7,591 nt of DNA, from assembly GCA_039812685.1 (NCBI GenBank), contig JBDIBB010000173.1, positions 1 through 7,591 of the forward strand, in the 5' to 3' direction. The notes under the pieces are model-generated. The model saw nothing but the letters and a program-made list of their open reading frames with translations. It was not told the DNA's origin and made no database searches. Origin of the DNA: JBDIBB01 sp039812685. Its GTDB lineage: Bacteria; Acidobacteriota; Vicinamibacteria; Vicinamibacterales; JAFNAJ01. Below are positions 1 through 6,498 of the stretch, piece by piece (position 1 is the stretch's first letter; each line of letters begins with the position of its first letter). A program made the position numbers and the translations under genes.

Positions 1-122
1 CCGGGGCGAGACTCGCGACCGCGGATCCTTGATCATCGAAGGGACCCTCCGCTGTCCTGTGCCGTGCTGGCGGGATGACTGATAGTGCCGGCGATCGGTC
101 TGCTTGTCAACGTGAATGCCGT

Positions 123-135
123 GTTTTCAGAAAAC
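123..135. repeat. Palindromic 13-mer, copy 1 of an inverted 12-bp repeat
   Basis: GTTTTCAGAAAAC is a dyad (GTTTT, 3-nt spacer, AAAAC). Its first 12 bases recur exactly, on the opposite strand, at 287-298. A degenerate third copy (GTTTTTCAGTAA) lies at 256-267. The repetition upstream of a promoter suggests a regulator binding site, but the regulator is unknown. Confidence 0.45.
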
Positions 136-255
136 GTACACAGAACATACGGAATCCCAAATATCGGGTTACAGCGTCTGGCAAGTGTGGGTACTGGCGG
201 CGTCGCGGTGAGGACGGGAGGGCGGCAGCGCCACGCGTCGCAGGTGACTGTTACC

Positions 256-267
256 GTTTTTCAGTAA
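256..267 (+). repeat. Degenerate third copy of the TTTTCAG repeat
   Basis: GTTTTTCAGTAA shares the heptamer TTTTCAG (258-264) with the copies at 123-135 and 287-298 but has an extra T and a diverged right half. It sits about 45 bp upstream of the predicted -35 box. Confidence 0.3.
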
Positions 268-286
268 TGACAGCACTGGTGGGGAT

Positions 287-298
287 TTTTCTGAAAAC
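287..298 (-). repeat. Inverted copy 2 of the 12-bp repeat
   Basis: TTTTCTGAAAAC is the exact reverse complement of 123-134. It ends 13 bp before the predicted -35 hexamer of the receptor promoter. It could therefore serve as an activator or repressor site, or its A/T tracts could act as an UP element. Confidence 0.45.
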
Positions 299-311
299 TC
301 AAAATTCCATG

Positions 312-340
312 TTGACACTGCGAGAGGATTCACGTAGAAG
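312..340 (+). promoter_or_regulatory. Predicted sigma70-type promoter of the receptor gene
   Basis: A perfect -35 consensus TTGACA (312-317) is followed by a 17-bp spacer and TAGAAG (335-340), which matches four of six bases of the TATAAT consensus. The upstream flank (285-308) is A/T-rich. Transcription would begin near 347, leaving a leader of roughly 95 nt before the receptor start codon. The promoter points at the receptor gene and is the only good match I see in this region. Confidence 0.55.
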
Positions 341-347
341 ATCCCGC

Positions 348-378
348 ATCACCACAGTGATTCGCGACGCGTGTCGCG
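348..378 (+). promoter_or_regulatory. Two adjacent hairpins in the receptor mRNA leader
   Basis: Two perfect short stems lie back to back. One is ATCAC/GTGAT with a 4-nt loop (348-361). The other is CGCGAC/GTCGCG with a 4-nt loop (363-378). If transcription starts near 347, the first would sit at the extreme 5' end of the message, where such stems can stabilise mRNA. Neither is followed by a T-run, so a terminator or riboswitch is not indicated. Confidence 0.35.
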
Positions 379-425
379 TCTCCGGCCACGACGTGCCTGT
401 CGTCCCGGTTGATGTTGTCGCGTCG

Positions 426-436
426 AAGGAGAGAGG
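426..436 (+). promoter_or_regulatory. Ribosome binding site that fixes the receptor start
   Basis: AAGGAGAGAGG offers two overlapping Shine-Dalgarno matches. AAGGAG lies 10 nt from the ATG at 442 and GAGAGG lies 5 nt from it. The alternative in-frame ATG at 409 lies upstream of this site and has no comparable purine stretch, so translation most likely starts at 442. Confidence 0.75.
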
Positions 437-441
437 TACCG

Positions 442-3273
442 ATGCGATGTGACAGACCCCCGCGCCTGTGGCGCACGGTTGTTGCCCTCCTCGTCGGGCT
501 CCTCTGGAGCACTCTGCCGCCCGGAGTCGGCCGTGCGGCGGCGCAGTTGGTCACCGGCACGATTGTCGGCAGCGTCAGCGACGAACAGGGCGGCGTCATG
601 CCAGGCGTCGCCGTCTCGATTTCGAGCGAGAACCTGATTGGGGGCGTCCAGACGCAGCACAGCGGCGCCAACGGAGGCTACCGGTTCGACAACCTGCCGC
701 CGGGCCTCTACACGGTGAAGTTCGAACTGGAAGGCTTCGCCTCGGTCGTCCGGTCCGAGATCCGCGTCACCTCCGGCGTGGTGGTGACCGTCGACGCGAA
801 GCTCAAAGTGGGCGATCTGACTGAGGTCATCACCGTAACCGGTGGTGCCCCGGTGGTCGATACGCGCTCCAACGTGCAGCAGGCGGTGTTCGATCAGGAA
901 CTGCTCGAAGGGGTACCCACGGGGCGCGACGTCTGGTCGGTGGGCAAGCTCATCCCCGGCGTGAACGTCGGCACCTACGACGTCGGCGGCACCCAGGGCA
1001 TGCAGCAGAGCGCGATGTCGGCGCACGGGTCGCGCTCCGACGACAAGACGTTCGCCATCGACGGCCTCGCGGTGAACTGGCCCGGCGGCGGCGGCGGCGG
1101 GACGATGGTCTACTACGACCAGGGCATGTTCGAGGAGGTGAACTACCAGACGTCGGCGATCCCCGCTGAGGTGTCGATCGGCGGCATCTACATGAACATG
1201 GTCACCAAGTCGGGCGGCAACGTCTGGCGCGGCGACGCCCGCTACTACTACGCCGACGAGAGCATGCAGAGCAAGAACTTCGTGCAGGTGCCGCGCACGA
1301 TCGCGGGCAAGCCGACGATGCTGACGATCGGCAACCCCATCTCGGGGCAGTACGACTTCAACGCCACGGGGGCCGGGCCGCTCGCCAAGGATCGGCTGTG
1401 GTTCTTCGGCTCGTACCGCCGCTGGCGCGTCGACAAGCGCCTGCTCGGCGTCTTCAATTCCGACGGCAGCACGGCCATCGACGACAACCTGATCTGGAAC
1501 TGGTCGGGCAAGCTGACCTTCCAGATCTCGCCCAACCACAAGCTGGGCGTCGTCTACAACTACAACCAGAAAGATCGCTACCACCGCCGCGACACGCCAC
1601 CCAACTTCGTTGCTGACATCGCCTCGTATCTCCAGAACCAGCCGGGCCGAACGGGGCAGATCAAGTACACGGCCGTCCTCGGCGGCACGACGGTCTACGA
1701 GACCACGCTGGGGGGCGTCAACGGCGTATGGCCCCTGCGGTATCAGCCGGGCACGCCGCCTGGTGCGCTGCGCCGTGAGGATGATGCGCTGCTCACCGGC
1801 TGGGGCGCGGCGCCCCGCGAGTACGAGAACCCGAACTACCGCCTCCAGTTCGACAACGTCGTCAGCCACCACAAGAGCGGCTGGGGCGGAACCCACGCGC
1901 TGAAGGCCGGCGTCCAGTTCACGCGGCAGTTCTACCAGGAGATCAACCGCGTCAACGGGGACGTCCGTCTCTTCTACACCAACGGCGTCCCCACGCGGGT
2001 CGTCGCCCTGAACACGCCGGTGGACGCGAAGAGCTATGTCGGTCAGCTGGGCTTCTTCGCGCAGGATGCGTGGACCGTCGGACGCGGCCTCACGCTGAAC
2101 GTCGGCTTCCGGCTCGACCGCGCCACCGGCTGGTATCCGGCGCAGACCAGCCCCGCCGGCCGCTGGGTGGCCGAGCGCAGCCTGCAGAAGACCGACGTCT
2201 ACAAGCAGTGGCTGGGCGTCTGGCGCGCGGGTGCCGTGTACGACGTGCGCGGCGATGGCCGCACCGCGATCAAGGGCAACTTCAGCCGCTACGCCTTCCA
2301 GGTCGGCATCGACCTCGTCACCACCGTGCACCCGTTCACGCTGAGCACGGCCAACATCGCCTGGAGCGACCGCAATGGCGACGAGTTGCCCCAGCCGGAG
2401 GAACTGGGTCGCTTCGAGGGCTTCACCGGCGGCGCCAGCACGGCCTACACCGACCCGAACGGGCCGAAGTGGGGATACTCCGACGAGATCACCGCGGGCA
2501 TCGAGCACCAGATCGTCAGGGACGTCCGCGTGGGCCTGATGTACTACCACCGCACGAACCGCCGCCTGATCGGCACGCGCAACCTCGCCGTGCCATCCGA
2601 CGCCTACACGCCGGTGACGCTGACCAGCCCGCTCGGCGGCAACATCACGATCTACAACCTCAGGCCGGAGTACGTCGGGCGGCAGCAGAACGTCCGCGAA
2701 AACATCGACCTCCTCGACAACGACTACGACGGCCTCGAGCTGACCGCGGTGAAGCGCTTCGCGAACCGCTGGCAGATGCTGCTCGGCTACACCTACGGCC
2801 GGAACGTCGGCGGGCTCAGCTTCGGTGACTTCAACGATCCGAACAACCTCGTCAACCAGCAGGGCCGCGTCGCCACCGACGCGCCGCACACCTTCAAGGT
2901 GTCCGGCTCGTACCTGATGCCGAAGACCGAGATCATGGTGGCGGGCAGCGTCATCCGCAACAGCGGCTATCCGCGCCAGCCGACGTGGACCGTCACGCGC
3001 GGCACCTACCCGGGCCTCACGCGCTCCTCGCAGGTCGTTCGCCTGCTCGAACGCGGCGAACTGCGCCTGCCGACGGTGGCGATGCTCGACCTGCGCTTCT
3101 CGCGCCGCTTCAAGGTGGGTTCGCTCAGCTTCGAACCGCAGGTGGATCTGTTCAACCTGACCAACGCCGGCACCTTCGTGGGCGTGGTCGAACCCATCGG
3201 CAGCAGCTACGAGCAGCCGACCGAGATCCTCGCGCCGCGCCTGCTGCGCGTAGGCTTCGTGGTGAACTTCTAG
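442..3273 (+). CDS. TonB-dependent outer-membrane receptor with N-terminal carboxypeptidase-regulatory-like domain
   Basis: This 943-residue protein is predicted to import a substrate across the outer membrane using TonB/ExbBD energy. Residues 1-34 form a signal peptide (positive start, hydrophobic core about 12-27, cleavage likely after the AAA before Gln35). Residues about 37-123 are a carboxypeptidase-regulatory-like beta-sandwich, with 'GTIVGSVSDEQGGVMPGV', 'GGYRFDNLPPGLYTV' and 'GFA' as typical signatures. EVITVTG (128-134) resembles a TonB box. The plug follows at about 140-270, including the family motif with 'FAIDGL' around 204-209. Repeated aromatic-rich strands fill the rest, and the chain ends in Phe (FVVNF), the usual beta-barrel assembly signal. 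This is the Oar-like architecture; many members are somewhat longer, about 1000-1100 residues. A six-glycine run (215-220) lies in the plug. The substrate cannot be read from sequence. The start at 442 is chosen for its ribosome binding site; ATG 409 would add 11 residues before the signal peptide. The next gene is on the same strand 134 bp downstream. Confidence 0.93.
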   Translation: MRCDRPPRLWRTVVALLVGLLWSTLPPGVGRAAAQLVTGTIVGSVSDEQGGVMPGVAVSISSENLIGGVQTQHSGANGGYRFDNLPPGLYTVKFELEGFASVVRSEIRVTSGVVVTVDAKLKVGDLTEVITVTGGAPVVDTRSNVQQAVFDQELLEGVPTGRDVWSVGKLIPGVNVGTYDVGGTQGMQQSAMSAHGSRSDDKTFAIDGLAVNWPGGGGGGTMVYYDQGMFEEVNYQTSAIPAEVSIGGIYMNMVTKSGGNVWRGDARYYYADESMQSKNFVQVPRTIAGKPTMLTIGNPISGQYDFNATGAGPLAKDRLWFFGSYRRWRVDKRLLGVFNSDGSTAIDDNLIWNWSGKLTFQISPNHKLGVVYNYNQKDRYHRRDTPPNFVADIASYLQNQPGRTGQIKYTAVLGGTTVYETTLGGVNGVWPLRYQPGTPPGALRREDDALLTGWGAAPREYENPNYRLQFDNVVSHHKSGWGGTHALKAGVQFTRQFYQEINRVNGDVRLFYTNGVPTRVVALNTPVDAKSYVGQLGFFAQDAWTVGRGLTLNVGFRLDRATGWYPAQTSPAGRWVAERSLQKTDVYKQWLGVWRAGAVYDVRGDGRTAIKGNFSRYAFQVGIDLVTTVHPFTLSTANIAWSDRNGDELPQPEELGRFEGFTGGASTAYTDPNGPKWGYSDEITAGIEHQIVRDVRVGLMYYHRTNRRLIGTRNLAVPSDAYTPVTLTSPLGGNITIYNLRPEYVGRQQNVRENIDLLDNDYDGLELTAVKRFANRWQMLLGYTYGRNVGGLSFGDFNDPNNLVNQQGRVATDAPHTFKVSGSYLMPKTEIMVAGSVIRNSGYPRQPTWTVTRGTYPGLTRSSQVVRLLERGELRLPTVAMLDLRFSRRFKVGSLSFEPQVDLFNLTNAGTFVGVVEPIGSSYEQPTEILAPRLLRVGFVVNF

Positions 3274-3285
3274 CGGGCGACGTTG

Positions 3286-3300
3286 CGCGGTTTCGCCGCG
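3286..3300 (+). other. Small hairpin just after the receptor stop codon
   Basis: CGCGG and CCGCG form a 5-bp stem around a TTTCG loop, 12 nt after the receptor stop. It is enclosed by a possible outer pairing of CGGGC (3274-3278) with GCCCG (3304-3308). No T-run follows, so it is more likely an mRNA-end or intercistronic structure than an intrinsic terminator. Confidence 0.3.
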
Positions 3301-3337
3301 GTTGCCCGTCAAGGGCGGCACTCGGGATTGCTGGTGT

Positions 3338-3364
3338 GCCGCCGGGCCGTGACGGTCCGGCGGC
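3338..3364 (+). other. Strong intercistronic stem-loop between receptor and amidohydrolase genes
   Basis: A 12-bp stem (3338-3349 with 3353-3364) contains one G-T wobble and closes on a 3-nt TGA loop, entirely in G/C-rich sequence. It ends 43 nt before the amidohydrolase start. With no T-run after it, I favour a partial terminator or an RNA processing/stabilising element that could lower expression of the second gene relative to the first. Confidence 0.4.
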
Positions 3365-3407
3365 GTCTGGACGCACGACGGCACTGGATCGACACGGGGG
3401 ACACAGG

Positions 3408-5018
3408 ATGAGGAATCGGGCCTTCAGCTCCTGGCTCGGAATCGGCATGGGCGGCGTCGCCATCGCGGCGATGATGGCCCTCACGCCGGCGCAACCCACG
3501 GCTCAGCAGGCCGCGGCCTCGCCCAAGGCCGCCGCACACAACGGCACCTACAAGCGCCTGCTGATCAAGAACGCGATGGTGATCTACGGCAACGCCAAGC
3601 CGCCGTACGGGCCGATGGACATCATCGTCGAAAACGGGCTGATCGCCCGCGTGCTGCCCTCGCCCAACGGCGCCACGCAGCCCGGCATCGACGCCGTGAT
3701 CGATGCCACGGGCAAGTACGTCATGCCGGGCATGGTCAACACGCACATGCACTGGCACGAGGAACGGCAGAAGGGGATCCCGCAGCCGATCCAGTACGAA
3801 CGCAACCTCTACCTCGCCACCGGCACGACCACGGCGCGCGAGGTGGGCGGCAACACGGAGAAGACGCGTCAGTGGCGCGAGGAGAGCAACGCGCACAAGA
3901 TCATCGCACCGCGCATCCTCCTCTGGAACCGCCCGTCGCTCGGCCCCGATCGCACGCCCGAGCAGATTCGCGCCGGCGTCCGCCAGGCAAAGGCCGACGG
4001 CTACGACGGCCTGAAGATCGGCGGCCTCGACCGCGATCAACTGGCGGCGCTGCTGGACGAGGCGAAGAAGGTAGGGCTGTGCACCACCACGCACATCGCC
4101 GTCGAGGAGACCACCGCCCGCGACTACGTCGATCTCGGGGTCTGCTCCATCGAGCACTTCTACGGGGTCGGGGATGCGGCGCTCGACGGCATCCAGGACT
4201 TTCCGCCCGAGCACAACTCCAACAACGAGATCCATCGCTTCGGCCGCGCCGGCGAGCTCTACACGCAGGCCAACCGCGACAAGCTCATGAAGTTCGTCGA
4301 GTACATGGCCGAGAAGAACGTCGGCTGGAGCCCGACGATGTCGATCTACGAGGCCAGCCGGGACATCATCCGCGCCCAGAACCAGCCCTGGTTCAGGGAC
4401 TGGCTGCACCCCTCGATGGCGGAGTACTTCAAGCCGAGCCTGACCAACCACGGCTCGTACTTCGGCGGCTGGACCACGTCGCAGGAAACGGCCTGGAAGC
4501 ACAACTACCGCGTCTGGATGGACTCGCTGCTGCACTTCGCGCGCAGCGGCGGAAACGTCACGGTAGGCGACGATGCGGGCTACATCTGGTCGCTGTACGG
4601 CTTCGGCATGCTGCGTGAGCTGGAACTGCACCAGGAAGCCGGCTTCCATCCGCTCGAGGTGCTGCGCCACGCCACCTGGAACGGCGCCACCATGGTCGGC
4701 CTCGGCGACAAGCTGGGCAAGGTCCGCCAGGGCTGGATCGCCGACCTGCTGGTGGTCAATGGCAACCCGGTCGACGACCTGCGCGTCCTGAACCCCTACG
4801 GCGTCGACATCATGACCTACGACGGCAAGCCGGTGTCGAGCTACTCGCCGGTGGCCGCCAACGACCCGAAGGTGAAGTTCACCCACGGCGGCGGCATCGA
4901 GTGGACCATCAAGGATGGCATCCCCTATCACGCGCCGACGCTGATGAAGGAAGTGAAGGACATGGTGGACAAGTCCCGCGCCGAGCAGCGGAAGGCCGCG
5001 CCGACGGCGGCGCAGTAG
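3408..5018 (+). CDS. Exported metal-dependent amidohydrolase, imidazolonepropionase/Xaa-Pro dipeptidase-like
   Basis: This 536-residue hydrolase is predicted to cleave an amide or cyclic amide bond in the periplasm. Residues 1-37 look like a Sec signal peptide (Arg-rich start, hydrophobic 9-26, Ala/Gln-rich end, no lipobox Cys). The mature part has the amidohydrolase plan: a beta-sandwich segment (about 49-105), a TIM barrel, then a returning segment with 'DLLVVNGNP' (446-454). All expected metal ligands are visible: H113 and H115 in 'NTHMHWH', K203 in 'DGLKIGG' (the candidate carbamylated lysine), H229 in 'TTHIAV', H250 in 'SIEHFYG', and D389 in 'VGDDAG'. The complete set argues for an active binuclear enzyme. 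The lysine context resembles the subgroup that includes imidazolonepropionase-like proteins and prolidases, but substrate is not determined by this. ATG 3408 is chosen because it starts the signal peptide; GGGGG (3396-3400) is a plausible ribosome binding site. The frame stays open upstream to 2985 inside the receptor gene, which I regard as chance. It is probably cotranscribed with the receptor. Confidence 0.88.
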   Translation: MRNRAFSSWLGIGMGGVAIAAMMALTPAQPTAQQAAASPKAAAHNGTYKRLLIKNAMVIYGNAKPPYGPMDIIVENGLIARVLPSPNGATQPGIDAVIDATGKYVMPGMVNTHMHWHEERQKGIPQPIQYERNLYLATGTTTAREVGGNTEKTRQWREESNAHKIIAPRILLWNRPSLGPDRTPEQIRAGVRQAKADGYDGLKIGGLDRDQLAALLDEAKKVGLCTTTHIAVEETTARDYVDLGVCSIEHFYGVGDAALDGIQDFPPEHNSNNEIHRFGRAGELYTQANRDKLMKFVEYMAEKNVGWSPTMSIYEASRDIIRAQNQPWFRDWLHPSMAEYFKPSLTNHGSYFGGWTTSQETAWKHNYRVWMDSLLHFARSGGNVTVGDDAGYIWSLYGFGMLRELELHQEAGFHPLEVLRHATWNGATMVGLGDKLGKVRQGWIADLLVVNGNPVDDLRVLNPYGVDIMTYDGKPVSSYSPVAANDPKVKFTHGGGIEWTIKDGIPYHAPTLMKEVKDMVDKSRAEQRKAAPTAAQ

Positions 5019-5034
5019 GAGCGCCGCGCGAAAC

Positions 5035-5078
5035 CGGGCGCGCCGGCCGCACGGGATCCCGTGCGGCCGGCGCGCCCG
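5035..5078. terminator. Perfect 44-bp palindrome, probable bidirectional terminator
   Basis: Bases 5035-5056 are exactly complementary to 5057-5078, with no mismatch and no spacer. As RNA this gives a stem of about 20 bp with a GATC tetraloop on either strand. It starts 17 nt after the amidohydrolase stop and ends 5 nt before the stop of the convergent regulator gene, the ideal place for a shared terminator. Neither side has a clear T-run (the minus-strand side has only GTTTCG), so termination would be of the atypical GC-hairpin type or would work by blocking convergent transcripts. Confidence 0.7.
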
Positions 5079-5083
5079 ATCCC

Positions 5084-6448
5084 TCACCGTTCGGCGTACG
5101 GCGCCGCCGTGACCAGGCGTCCGGTGCCAGCCCCCGGCGCCGGGCGCCAGAGGACCACCAGCAGTTCCGCCCCGACCGTATCGTAGGGAGTGATCCTCGC
5201 CTGCGAGAACGCGTGCGGCACCGTCGCATCGAGCATGCACGAGTCACCGGGGCCAAGCACCTCGGCCGCCCCCTCCCCGTCGTGCGTCGTGACGAGCTTC
5301 ACCGTTCCGTTCAGCACGTAGACGAACTCCTGGCCCGCGTGGGCCACCAGCGGAGGCGACTCGGTCCCGCCCGGGCGCAGCCGCACGAGGTATGGCGCCA
5401 TGCCGGTCCGGCCAAACCCCGCCGTCAGCGGCGTGAAGACGCCATCGAGGCAGCCACCCTCCGGCGACGGCGCGTCGTCGGCCTCGGCACGACGCCGGAC
5501 GTCGGCGGCCCGGACCACGCAGAACAGCGGACGCTCGACCACGGCCCCGGTGAGGAAGTAGTGAAGCGGCTTCCGAAACGTCGCGCAGATCCGGAGCAGC
5601 AGCTTCAGCGGCATCGGCCGCCGGCCCTGCTCGAGGCTCATCAACCGGCGTGTGCTCAACCCGATCTGACGGGCGAACTCCGCCGACGACATCCCGTGCG
5701 CGTGCCGCAGGTGAATCAGCTTCGTCGCGATCTGCTCGACCGCGCTCTTGCGCGACGCCTCGCGCAGGTAGATGACGGGGCCCGACACGCTGTCGGACGC
5801 GCCCGAATCGGCCGGCTCGTCCAGCGCGCACTGCACGTGAACGGATCGCGCCGGCTGGTCGCCCGTGGAGCGGATGCAGTGCGGAAGGTAGCTCCAGAAG
5901 CAGGCGTAGTCCCCCGCCTGCAGCGTCTCGCGCGCCAGCCCGTCGGGGCCCTTCACGAGAATTTCGAGGCTGCCCCGCAGGACGAAGACGAACTCCTCGT
6001 GGTGGTGCGAGATGAAGCGCAGTTCCTCCTCTGGCGCCGGATGCACCTCGATCTCGAACGGCTCGAGGTACCGGCCGGCGAAGCCCTCCGCCAGCATCCA
6101 CAGCCGGTTGTGGTAGGCGGTCGTCGAACGCCGCGTGCGGCTCACCAGCCGCATCGGCGCCGGCGCCGTCGACTCGATGGCGGCACGGCGCGTGATCTGG
6201 AAATGCGCCGACGCCAGGCGCGGCAGGAGAGTGTCGAGCGAGGTGTCGAGCGCTTCCGCCAGTCGCAGCAGGAGGTCGATGCTCGGAGAGATCCGGTGGT
6301 TCTCTATCGCCGAGAGCGTCGCGATCGAGATGTCAAGGCGCGCGGCGACATCCTGCAAGGTGAGGCGCCGCTGCTTGCGGTGATCCCGCAGGCGTGCGGC
6401 CACCTGACGTGCCACCTCCGCCTCATCGAGTTGAACCTGAACAGCCAT
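5084..6448 (-). CDS. Transcriptional regulator with duplicated XRE helix-turn-helix plus cupin modules
   Basis: This 454-residue cytoplasmic DNA-binding protein is predicted to sense a small ligand. Domains in order are: HTH_XRE at about 16-75 (recognition region 'DISIATLSAIENHRISPS'); cupin 1 at about 125-207 (H148, H150, E152, G159, then 'GDYACFWSYLPH' with P189-H190); a second, more diverged XRE HTH at about 236-300 ('FARQIGLSTRRLMSLEQGRR'); and cupin 2 at about 347-432 (H370, E374, G381, then P411-H412). Ordinary family members (PuuR/SutR type) have one HTH and one cupin in about 180-200 residues, so this is an internal duplication or fusion. In both cupins the first His of the usual HxH pair is replaced (I146, V368), suggesting ligand sensing rather than enzyme activity. 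ATG 6448 is preferred; the frame extends to a TTG at 6490, but that TTG lies in a palindrome and the extra 14 residues precede the normal domain start. It is divergent from proline dehydrogenase and convergent with the amidohydrolase. Target genes are inferred, not shown. Confidence 0.88.
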   Translation of the reverse strand: MAVQVQLDEAEVARQVAARLRDHRKQRRLTLQDVAARLDISIATLSAIENHRISPSIDLLLRLAEALDTSLDTLLPRLASAHFQITRRAAIESTAPAPMRLVSRTRRSTTAYHNRLWMLAEGFAGRYLEPFEIEVHPAPEEELRFISHHHEEFVFVLRGSLEILVKGPDGLARETLQAGDYACFWSYLPHCIRSTGDQPARSVHVQCALDEPADSGASDSVSGPVIYLREASRKSAVEQIATKLIHLRHAHGMSSAEFARQIGLSTRRLMSLEQGRRPMPLKLLLRICATFRKPLHYFLTGAVVERPLFCVVRAADVRRRAEADDAPSPEGGCLDGVFTPLTAGFGRTGMAPYLVRLRPGGTESPPLVAHAGQEFVYVLNGTVKLVTTHDGEGAAEVLGPGDSCMLDATVPHAFSQARITPYDTVGAELLVVLWRPAPGAGTGRLVTAAPYAER

Positions 6449-6456
6449 CGTGGCGA

Positions 6457-6472
6457 GAAGTATAGAAACTTC
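6457..6472 (-). promoter_or_regulatory. Putative -10 box and overlapping operator of the regulator gene
   Basis: On the minus strand TATACT (5 of 6 to TATAAT) lies at 6459-6464, with its 3' end 10 nt before the ATG at 6448. Transcription would start about 3 nt before the ATG, giving a leaderless or near-leaderless mRNA. This fits the absence of a Shine-Dalgarno sequence before that ATG. The box sits inside an inverted repeat, GAAGT, 6 nt, ACTTC (6457-6472), suggesting an operator and possible autoregulation. No convincing -35 box is present at normal spacing. Confidence 0.35.
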
Positions 6473-6481
6473 GCTTACTGA

Positions 6482-6496
6482 ACGCCACAATGGCGT
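6482..6496. promoter_or_regulatory. 15-bp palindrome in the divergent regulatory region
   Basis: ACGCCA and TGGCGT form a perfect 6+6 dyad around CAA. A further TGGCG half-site lies at 6451-6455, 40 bp from the one at 6491, which is about four helical turns. The position between two divergent genes, one encoding a DNA-binding protein, makes it a good candidate operator. Confidence 0.4.
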
Positions 6497-6498
6497 GA

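Larger units (their letters stand above)
1..311. other. Upstream non-coding region with no supported gene
   Basis: I find no convincing gene here. Three forward frames enter from the left edge and stop at about 30-32, 76-78 and 80-82. One could be the extreme C-terminus of a preceding gene, but the visible tails (at most 26 residues) match nothing I recognise. From about 115 to 310 the composition becomes much richer in A+T than the rest of the window, as expected for a promoter-proximal region. Short open frames at 75-452 and 85-267 have no domain-like features, and the longer one runs through the promoter and ribosome binding site of the receptor gene. I treat the stretch as regulatory DNA for the downstream receptor. 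Confidence 0.6.

Noticed and set aside
409..441. Earlier ATG start for the receptor at 409
   Set aside because: It would add 11 residues (MMLSRRRREVP) before the signal peptide and place the strong ribosome binding site inside the gene.
75..452. Forward 125-residue open frame (and a 60-residue one at 85-267) upstream of the receptor
   Set aside because: It has Arg-rich low-identity composition, no recognisable domain, and runs across the predicted promoter, leader hairpins and ribosome binding site of the receptor gene.
1084..1101. GGC-repeat run coding six glycines in the receptor plug
   Set aside because: It is a short in-frame repeat. It could be slippage-prone, but there is no sign of a frameshift or phase-variable design.
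349..3384. 1011-residue minus-strand open frame antisense to the receptor
   Set aside because: This is a mirror frame of a high-GC coding gene, with Val/Ala/Arg/Asp/His-rich repetitive composition and no domains. The sense strand has a signal peptide, full domain order and a terminal Phe.
2985..3407. Extension of the amidohydrolase frame into the receptor gene
   Set aside because: The 141 extra residues are a shifted-frame reading of the receptor. They would bury the signal peptide that begins at 3408.
3309..5240. 643-residue minus-strand open frame antisense to the amidohydrolase
   Set aside because: It shows the same high-GC shadow composition, and it also overlaps the palindrome and the end of the regulator gene. 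The sense frame has all metal-ligand motifs.
4901..6481. 526-residue forward open frame antisense to the regulator
   Set aside because: It has Arg/His/Ala-rich shadow composition, overlaps the amidohydrolase end and the palindrome, and shows no domain. The minus strand encodes clear HTH and cupin motifs.
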